A DNA stretch of 64,000 nucleotides from Nocardioides sp. SYSU D00065. Lineage in GTDB: Bacteria > Actinomycetota > Actinomycetes > Propionibacteriales > Nocardioidaceae. Of this stretch, positions 58,292 to 64,000 are shown piece by piece. Under the pieces are notes generated by a model that saw only the letters and a list, made by a program, of their open reading frames with translations, did no database searches and was not told the DNA's origin. The DNA is taken from positions 248,001 to 312,000 of the forward strand of contig NZ_JAFMSX010000004.1 in assembly GCF_017916425.1 (NCBI RefSeq), read 5' to 3'. The translations under genes and the position numbers were made by a program. How positions within the stretch are numbered: position 1 is the stretch's first letter; every line of letters starts with the position of its first letter.

Positions 58292-59032
58292 TCAGAGTCC
58301 CGACTCGTCGGTGCGCACGAGGATGCGCTGGCACTCCTCGCACCTGACCACCTCGTCGGCCGGCGCGGAGCGGATCCGCGAGAGCTCGGACGCGTCGAGG
58401 CTCATGTGGCAGCCGCCGCACTGGCGCGCGCGCAGCAGCGCCGCCCCGACACCCTTCTGCTCGCGCAGCCGCTCGTAGAGGGCCATCAGGTCCTGCGGCA
58501 TCGACTCGATGGCCGGTCCGCGGTCGCCGGCCACCCGGGCCAGCTCGGCGTCGATCTCGGCCTGCTTCTCGTCGCGGGCCGCCACGAGCTCGGCCAGCCG
58601 GGCGTCGAGGTCCTCGGCGCGGATGCCCAGGCCGTCGAGCACCTGCTGGGCCTCCTCGAGCTTCTCCATCACCTCGAGCTCGGCGTCCTCCAGCGTGGCG
58701 ATGCGCCGCTCGAGGGAGACCAGCTCGTGCTGCATCCGTTCGAGGTCCTTGGGGTTGGTCACCTGGCCGGTGTCCATGCGGGTCCGGTCGCGCTCGCGCC
58801 GCGCCTTGACCTGCTCGACCTCCCGGTCGGCTCGCGCCTGCTCCACCGTCAGGTCGTCGACGACGATCCGCGCGTCGCGCACCTGGTCGGTGAGCGCCGT
58901 GCGCTCCGCCTCGAGCGCGCTGATCTCGGCCAGCTCCGGCAGGTGCGATCGCTGGTGCCGCAGCTGGGCGGCGCGCGAGTCGAGCTCGGCGACCCGGAGG
59001 AGCTGCAGCTGGTGGGTGGGATCGGCCTTCAA
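58292..59032 (-). CDS. Coiled-coil C4-type zinc-ribbon protein (CT398-like)
   Basis: The 246-residue protein has a long coiled coil (about 15-180) and a C-terminal zinc ribbon with CGGCHMSLDASEL and VRCEECQRILVR (CxxC...CxxC). This matches CT398/C4-type zinc-ribbon proteins of unclear function. Start at TTG 59032 (AGGAGG upstream) rather than the ATG at 59095, whose extra 21 residues would overlap the Nif3-like gene. Confidence 0.88.
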   Translation of the reverse strand: MKADPTHQLQLLRVAELDSRAAQLRHQRSHLPELAEISALEAERTALTDQVRDARIVVDDLTVEQARADREVEQVKARRERDRTRMDTGQVTNPKDLERMQHELVSLERRIATLEDAELEVMEKLEEAQQVLDGLGIRAEDLDARLAELVAARDEKQAEIDAELARVAGDRGPAIESMPQDLMALYERLREQKGVGAALLRARQCGGCHMSLDASELSRIRSAPADEVVRCEECQRILVRTDESGL

Positions 59033-59064
59033 CGGCCCTCCTGCTTCTGCGAACGGGCGTGGGT

Positions 59065-60183
59065 TCAGGGACGGAACGTCCACGGGTCGGTGCACCGCGT
59101 GCTGACCCGGGTCTCGACCCTATCGCCCGTGGCCGCGCGCAGCCGAGCCTCCACCACCGGCAACCACGTCCACTCCGCCGACCAGTGCGCGACGTCGACC
59201 AGGGCCGGGCCCCCGTGCTCGAGGAACTCCCCCGCCCGGTGGTGCCGCAGGTCGCTGGTGACGTAGACGTCGACGTCGCTGTGCGCCAGCTCGTCGAGCA
59301 GGAAGTCGCCCGCCCCGCCGCAGACCGCGACGCGACGCACCGGCCGCTGTGGGTCCCCGGCGACCCGTACGCCGTGCGCGGTCGGCGGCAGGCTCGACGC
59401 CACCCGTGCCGCGAACGCTGCCAGCGTCGTCTCCTCCACCGTGCCGATGCGGCCGGTGCCCGTGGCGGACACGCCGGGGTCGGCGAGCGGCAGGACGTCG
59501 AAGGCCGGTTCCTCGTAGGGGTGGGCGTCGAGCAGCGCCCGCACCACCGCCGTACGCCGACCGCGCGGCACCACGGCCTCGATCCGGGCCTCGTCGACGA
59601 CCTCGAGCTCGCCGACGCGTCCGATGGCCGGCGAGGCGCCGTCGAGCGGCCGGAACCGGCCCTGCCCCGCCATCGAGTAGGTGCACGAGTCGTAGTCGCC
59701 GAGTCGTCCCGCGCCTGCGTCGGTGAGCGCGGTGCGGACGGCGTCGGCCGCGGACTCCGGGGCGAAGACGACGATCTTGTCCAGCGGCTGGGCCGGCGTC
59801 GGCCTGATCGGCGCGAGGTCGGTCAGACCGAGCGCCAGCGCCAGCGACTCCGACACGCCGGAGGCGGCCTGGTCGGCGTTGGTGTGCGCGGTCAGCAGCG
59901 CGCAGCCTCCGGCCGTCAGCGTGTGCAACGTGCGTCCCTTGGGCGTGGTCGCGGCCACGGAGCTCACCGGGGTCAGGAACAACGGGTGGTGCACGACGAG
60001 CAGGTCCGCTCCCCACTCCACAGCCTCGCGCGCGACCTCGACGGTCGGGTCGACGGCGAACATGACGCGGGAGGCCTCGGCGGCCGGGTCGCCGGCCACC
60101 AGCCCCACCGCGTCCCAGGAGTCGGCGGTGCGGGGTGGGTACCAGTCGTGCAGCAGGGCGACGACGTCGGCGAGGGTCGGCAT
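59065..60183 (-). CDS. Nif3-like dinuclear metal centre protein
   Basis: The 372-residue protein has Nif3/YbgI/YqfO motifs: ADSWDAVGLVAGDP, DLLVVHHPLFLTPVSS, LLTAHTNADQAASGV, and near the C-terminus GGAGDFLLDELA and YVTSDLRHHRAGEF, with the histidines that bind two metals. Members form hexameric toroids; activity is undefined, although the family is often annotated as GTP cyclohydrolase I type 2. It is upstream of the zinc-ribbon gene, a common actinobacterial order. Confidence 0.93.
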   Translation of the reverse strand: MPTLADVVALLHDWYPPRTADSWDAVGLVAGDPAAEASRVMFAVDPTVEVAREAVEWGADLLVVHHPLFLTPVSSVAATTPKGRTLHTLTAGGCALLTAHTNADQAASGVSESLALALGLTDLAPIRPTPAQPLDKIVVFAPESAADAVRTALTDAGAGRLGDYDSCTYSMAGQGRFRPLDGASPAIGRVGELEVVDEARIEAVVPRGRRTAVVRALLDAHPYEEPAFDVLPLADPGVSATGTGRIGTVEETTLAAFAARVASSLPPTAHGVRVAGDPQRPVRRVAVCGGAGDFLLDELAHSDVDVYVTSDLRHHRAGEFLEHGGPALVDVAHWSAEWTWLPVVEARLRAATGDRVETRVSTRCTDPWTFRP

Positions 60184-60211
60184 GGCGCCAGTATCGAGGA
60201 TGGGCCGCGGG

Positions 60212-61744
60212 TCAGTTGACCTGCCGCTCCTGCCCCTCCCAGTAGGGCTGGCGCAGCTTGAACTTCTGCAGCTTGCCGGTCGCGGTGCGGGCGAGCGAGT
60301 CGCGGAACTCCACCGACGTGGGGGCCTTGTAGCCGGCCGCGCGCTCCTTGCACCACGCGATCAGCTCGGCCTCGTCGGCGCTCGCCCCCTCGGCCAGCAC
60401 GACGAGCGCCTTGATGGTCTCCCCCCACTTCTCGCTCGGCACCCCGATCACCGCCACCTCGGCCACCGCCGGGTGGGAGAACAGCACGTCCTCGACCTCG
60501 ATCGAGGAGACGTTCTCCCCGCCGGTGATGATCACGTCCTTCTTGCGGTCGCTGATCGTGAGGTAGCCGTCGTCGCCGACGACGCCCCCGTCCCCGGTGT
60601 GGAACCAGCCGTCGACCAGTGCCTTCTCCGTCTCGTCGGGCCGCTCCCAGTAGCCGTCGAGGACGACGTTGGAACGCGCCAGCACCTCGCCCTGGTCGTC
60701 GGTGCGCAGCCGTACGCCGATCGCCGGCGCGCCGGCGCGCACCAGCTTGGCAGCACGCTCCTCGGCGGGCAGGTCGTCCCACTCGGCGCGCGAGCGGTTG
60801 ACGGTCAGCAGCGGCGAGGTCTCGGTGAGCCCGTAGATCTGCATGAACTCCCACCCGAGCTCCTCCTCGACCCGGACGACGGTCCGCGTCGGCGGTGGCG
60901 CGCCGGCCATCACGATCCGCACCCGGTCCCGGCCGGGGATCTCGCCCTCCCAGTCCTGGGCGGCGTCCAGCACCGCCGCCGCGACAGCCGGGGCGGCGCA
61001 CATCAGCGTCACCCCGTGCCGCTCGACCCGCCGCAGGATCTCGGCGCCGTCGACCTTGCGCAGCACGATCTGGGGCACGCCCATGCCGGCCACGGCGAAC
61101 GGCATCCCCCAGCCGTTGGCGTGGAACATCGGCAGCGTGTGGAGGTAGACGTCGCGGTCGCTCACGCCGGCGTGCAGGCCGAACGTGACCGCGTTGGTCC
61201 AGAGGTTGCGGTGGGTGAGCTGCACCCCCTTGGGCCGCGCGGTGGTGCCGGAGGTGTAGTTGATGGTCGCCGTGGCGTTCTCGTCGGGCTCCCACACGCG
61301 CGGCGCGCTGCCGGGAGCGGCGTACATCGACTCGTCCTCCCCGAGCACGAAGGTGTGCTCGACGTCGACGCCCTTCAGCGCCTCGACCAGCTCGGGATCC
61401 ACGAAGAGCACGCGCGCCCCGGAGTGCGACACGATGTAGGAGATCTCGTCGGGCCGCAGACGGAAGTTGATCGGCACGAGGACCCGACCCGAGCCGCTCA
61501 CGCCGAAGAAGGACGTCAGCAGGCGCGCCGAGTTGTGGCTGACGATCGCGACCCGTTCGCCGACCCCGATGCCGAGCTCGTCCAGCCTCGCCGCCTGCCG
61601 GCGCGCGAGGTCGTACGTCTCCGCGTAGCTGAGGGAGCCGAGGGACGCGGCCGGCTGGTCGGGCTCGTCGACGACGCCGACCCGGGAGCCGTAGACGGCG
61701 GCGGCACGCTCGAGAAAGTCGTTGACGCTGAACGGGACGATCAT
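60212..61744 (-). CDS. AMP-binding acyl-CoA ligase/synthetase
   Basis: The 510-residue enzyme (ATG 61744) has the ANL motifs TINYTSGTTARPKGVQL (AMP-binding loop), YGLTETSP, WFHTGDGGVVGDDGYLTISDRKKD and the lysine in TATGKLQKFKLR. Such enzymes activate carboxylates as acyl-AMP and transfer them to CoA. The sequence resembles medium- to long-chain acyl-CoA ligases (FadD/AlkK-type). A longer open frame upstream to 61810 is not supported. Confidence 0.92.
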   Translation of the reverse strand: MIVPFSVNDFLERAAAVYGSRVGVVDEPDQPAASLGSLSYAETYDLARRQAARLDELGIGVGERVAIVSHNSARLLTSFFGVSGSGRVLVPINFRLRPDEISYIVSHSGARVLFVDPELVEALKGVDVEHTFVLGEDESMYAAPGSAPRVWEPDENATATINYTSGTTARPKGVQLTHRNLWTNAVTFGLHAGVSDRDVYLHTLPMFHANGWGMPFAVAGMGVPQIVLRKVDGAEILRRVERHGVTLMCAAPAVAAAVLDAAQDWEGEIPGRDRVRIVMAGAPPPTRTVVRVEEELGWEFMQIYGLTETSPLLTVNRSRAEWDDLPAEERAAKLVRAGAPAIGVRLRTDDQGEVLARSNVVLDGYWERPDETEKALVDGWFHTGDGGVVGDDGYLTISDRKKDVIITGGENVSSIEVEDVLFSHPAVAEVAVIGVPSEKWGETIKALVVLAEGASADEAELIAWCKERAAGYKAPTSVEFRDSLARTATGKLQKFKLRQPYWEGQERQVN

Positions 61745-61841
61745 GCGCCCACTGTGGCATGCGTCACGTCGCCCGGCGAGGCGTCGCGCCCGCCGAGCGA
61801 CGAGCGGCACGCCACGCTCGGTGAGCGGAGCATGAGGGTGT

Positions 61842-61857
61842 TCTCACGTGCGTCTCA
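61842..61857. promoter_or_regulatory. Direct repeat TCTCA at 11-bp spacing upstream of the second two-component operon
   Basis: TCTCACG at 61842 and TCTCATG at 61853 are one helical turn apart, 36-51 bp before the first gene's ATG. This geometry is typical of OmpR-family regulators; autoregulation by the regulator at 63857 is inferred. Confidence 0.5.
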
Positions 61858-61892
61858 TGCGGGCGCCACGATCGGCAGCGACGCTGTCGCGC

Positions 61893-62420
61893 ATGGGACA
61901 GGTGACCAAGGCGGTGCTGCTGCTGGTGTTCGTCGTTCCGGTCACGGCGTACGTCACTGCGTCGCTCGCCTCGCCGGGCGGGCCGGAGCCCGGCGACCAC
62001 AGTCCGGTGATCCTCCGGGACGCGCCGGACAGCCCGGCCGGGCCCGCCGGACCGGGCGCCGGAGCCGACGTCGACCGCGAGCGAGACGATGCTCCCAGTC
62101 GCAGCCCGGGCCGCAGCGACCCCTCCTCCCCCGGCCCGTCGCCGTCCCAGCCCTCCTCGAGCCCCCGCCCGACCGCCCCGGACGGCGGCGACGACGCGTC
62201 GCGCGAGGACCCGGGTCCGGAGCCGAGCCGGGACCCGAGCCCGGACCCGGATCAGGGGCAGGCACAGGACCAGGACGACGAGGCCCGGGTCGTGACCCCG
62301 CAGCCCACGCCGGTCGGGGAGGATGACGACGACGAGTGGGAGGACGACGGGCCTGAGGATGACGAGACCGACGACGGCGGGGACGACGACGCCGGTGACG
62401 ACGAGGGCGGGGACGACTGA
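61893..62420 (+). CDS. Low-complexity secreted/anchored protein in a two-component operon
   Basis: The 175-residue product (ATG 61893; GTG 61848 is an alternative) has one N-terminal hydrophobic segment (VLLLVFVVPVTAYVTASLAS), then a Pro/Ser/Asp-rich disordered region and a very acidic tail (about 30 Asp/Glu). It is a likely exterior anchor or metal-binding sensor accessory. It overlaps the kinase start. No known family. Confidence 0.65.
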   Translation: MGQVTKAVLLLVFVVPVTAYVTASLASPGGPEPGDHSPVILRDAPDSPAGPAGPGAGADVDRERDDAPSRSPGRSDPSSPGPSPSQPSSSPRPTAPDGGDDASREDPGPEPSRDPSPDPDQGQAQDQDDEARVVTPQPTPVGEDDDDEWEDDGPEDDETDDGGDDDAGDDEGGDD

Positions 62421-63843
62421 GCGCGCCACCCGGCGGTTCGCGCAGGTCTCGGTCCGCACCCGTATCGCGGTGCTCATCGCCCTGCTGACGGCCCTGGCCA
62501 TGGCCGGCGCGGGAGTGCTCGTCTACACGCTCGAGTCGGCGCGGATCGAGCGCGCGGTCAACGCGCAGATCGACCAGGAGATCGCCGAGTTCAGGAACCT
62601 CAAGCGCGACCCCAACACGGGTCGCCCGTTCGACGACGTGGGCAGCCTGCTGCACGTCTTCCTCACCCGCAACGTGCCCGACGACGACGAGATGCTCGTG
62701 GGCTACGTGAAGGGCGAGGTACCTGAGCGCACGCGCAACCGCTACGGCCAGGAGGTCCTCGACGAGCCTGCCTTCCGCGCAGCCGTCAGCGACCTCGCGG
62801 ACACCGGCGGCACCCGGGTGATCGACTCCCCCGCGTTCGGCGAGACGTGGGTCAGCGTCGTGCCGGTCGTCGGCACGCTGGGCAACGGGGCGCTGGTGAT
62901 CGTCAACTTCCTCGCCGACGAGCACGACGAGCTCGACCGCACGCTACGGACCTACACGATCGTGGCCCTGCTGTCGCTCGGCCTGATCACCACCGTCGCG
63001 GCGTTCCAGTCCGGCCGCCTGCTCGCGCCGCTGCGCACCCTGGAGGAGACCGCCCGCGAGATCACCGCCACCGACCTCTCGCGACGCATCCCCGAGCAAG
63101 GCAACGACGACATCACCGCGCTCACCCGCACCATCAACGGCATGCTGGAGCGTCTCGACGGCGGCTTCGCGGCCCAGCGGCAGTTCCTGGACGACGCCGG
63201 CCACGAGCTCAAGACACCGCTCACCGTGCTGCGCGGACACCTCGAGCTGCTCGACCACGGCGACGACCCGGCCGAGCTGGCCGAGACCCGCGAGCTGCTC
63301 CTCGACGAGGTCGACCGGATGTCGCGCCTGGTCGGCGACCTGATCCTGCTCGCCAAGAGCAGGCGGCCCGACTTCCTGGTCCTCGACGAGGTCGACCTCG
63401 ACGCGCTGACCCAGTCGGTGCTGGCCAAGGCCCGGGCGCTCGGCGACCGCGACTGGGAGCTCGACGCGACGGCCGACGGCACGGCCGTGCTGGACGAGCA
63501 GCGGGTCACCCAGGCGCTGCTCCAGCTCGCCGACAACGCCGTGAAGCACACCGATCCCGGAACGGTCGTCGCCATCGGCTCGGCGCGCGGCGACGGCCGG
63601 GTCAGGCTGTGGGTGCGCGACGTGGGCGACGGCATCCCCCCGGACGATCGGGAGGCGGTGCTGGAGCGCTTCGGCCGCGGCCAGGTCCGCCCGGGCGACG
63701 ACGGGTTCGGGCTCGGCCTCAGCATCGTCAGCGCGATCGCCGACGCCCACGGCGGCGACGTACGCATCACCGACGCGGAGCCCCACGGCGCCCGCGTGGA
63801 GATCACCATTCCCGACCGACGGGCCGGGGAGACGACCGCATGA
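62395..63843 (+). CDS. Sensor histidine kinase of the second two-component system
   Basis: The 482-residue kinase (from GTG 62395; start uncertain, overlapping the previous gene by 26 bp) has a membrane helix (IAVLIALLTALAMAGAGVLV), an exterior domain, a second helix (YTIVALLSLGLITTVAAF), HAMP (LAPLRTLEETAREITATDLSRRI), phosphosite DDAGHELKTPLTVLRGHLE and HATPase motifs (LADNAVKHTDPGTVV, GDDGFGLGLSIVSAIADAHGG). It is followed by its response regulator 13 bp later. Confidence 0.92.
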   Translation: MTTRAGTTERATRRFAQVSVRTRIAVLIALLTALAMAGAGVLVYTLESARIERAVNAQIDQEIAEFRNLKRDPNTGRPFDDVGSLLHVFLTRNVPDDDEMLVGYVKGEVPERTRNRYGQEVLDEPAFRAAVSDLADTGGTRVIDSPAFGETWVSVVPVVGTLGNGALVIVNFLADEHDELDRTLRTYTIVALLSLGLITTVAAFQSGRLLAPLRTLEETAREITATDLSRRIPEQGNDDITALTRTINGMLERLDGGFAAQRQFLDDAGHELKTPLTVLRGHLELLDHGDDPAELAETRELLLDEVDRMSRLVGDLILLAKSRRPDFLVLDEVDLDALTQSVLAKARALGDRDWELDATADGTAVLDEQRVTQALLQLADNAVKHTDPGTVVAIGSARGDGRVRLWVRDVGDGIPPDDREAVLERFGRGQVRPGDDGFGLGLSIVSAIADAHGGDVRITDAEPHGARVEITIPDRRAGETTA

Positions 63844-63856
63844 CCGAGGAGACGCC

Positions 63857-64000
63857 ATGGCCCAGATCCTGATCGTGGAGGACGAGCAGCGCATCGCCTC
63901 GTTCGTGGCCAAGGGGCTGCGCGCCGAGGGGCACCAGCCCACCGTCGCGGCCGACGGCCACAGCGGCCTCGACGAGGCCATGTCCGGTCGCTACGACCTC
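63857..64000 (+). CDS. Response regulator receiver domain (truncated by window end)
   Basis: From ATG 63857 (GAGGAG upstream) 48 residues are visible: MAQILIVEDEQRIASFVAKG and LRAEGHQPTVAADGHSGL, the start of an OmpR-type receiver domain with its acidic pocket. The DNA-binding domain lies outside the window. It completes the two-component operon that begins at 61893. Confidence 0.9.
   Translation, partial: MAQILIVEDEQRIASFVAKGLRAEGHQPTVAADGHSGLDEAMSGRYDL

Overview
The window is about 72% GC and nearly all coding, with many GTG (a few TTG) starts and many ATGA or GTGA stop/start overlaps. Its gene set (HspR-type MerR regulator, GlnE beside a GlnA2-type glutamine synthetase, SigE-family sigma factor, DUF1023 hydrolase, actinobacterial RNase P RNA, SatD) points to a chromosomal segment of a high-GC actinobacterium. 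I infer a Nocardioides-like Propionibacteriales member. No phage, insertion sequence, CRISPR array or rRNA operon is visible.

Layout. 1-1.3 kb: end of a molybdenum hydroxylase operon (FAD and 2Fe-2S subunits). 1.4-3.8 kb: WrbA-type flavoprotein, then a ClgR/PopR-like regulator facing two overlapping clpP genes, one of them catalytically dead. The regulator and the clpP pair share a 19-bp candidate operator. 3.8-14.4 kb: secreted GH16-like enzyme, SigB/F-type sigma factor, TetR regulator, SelO, quinone oxidoreductase, ABM monooxygenase, 5'-3' exonuclease, HspR/Hsp20, GPP34, and an unusual 80-bp palindrome at 9.83 kb. 15-21 kb: three secreted phosphate-releasing enzymes (PhoX, a phytase-like/GDPD fusion, an EEP-family enzyme) behind a PHO-box-like repeat. 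21.3-25.3 kb: a Tat-exported ferritin-like protein, tatB-tatA-tatC and an Nramp transporter. 25.3-29.2 kb: CtlX hydrolase, threonine aldolase-like enzyme, secreted nuclease, 2H phosphoesterase. 29.2-31.6 kb: cobT-cobS-cobU. 31.6-37.5 kb: SatD operon, glnE, glnA2. 37.6-42.9 kb: a two-component system between genes for secreted or membrane proteins of unknown function. 43-48 kb: nadE, SigE-family sigma factor with a membrane beta-propeller partner, PQQ-type dehydrogenase. 48.2-51.6 kb: four-gene WXG-like/DUF1023/lipoprotein operon. 51.7-54.8 kb: panB, map, RNase P RNA. 54.9-61.7 kb: RNB ribonuclease, yaaA, FUSC-like membrane protein, zinc-ribbon coiled coil, Nif3-like protein, AMP-dependent ligase. 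61.9-64 kb: start of a second two-component operon, cut by the window end.

The most coherent modules are: (i) a Clp regulon with a proteolysis-sensitive regulator and a pseudo-protease subunit; (ii) a phosphate-scavenging secretome next to its own Tat machinery; (iii) a two-component system whose putative half-sites recur in front of flanking secreted-protein genes; and (iv) a SatD operon preceded by a large nested palindrome. All functions are inferred from protein motifs and context; no database search was run.
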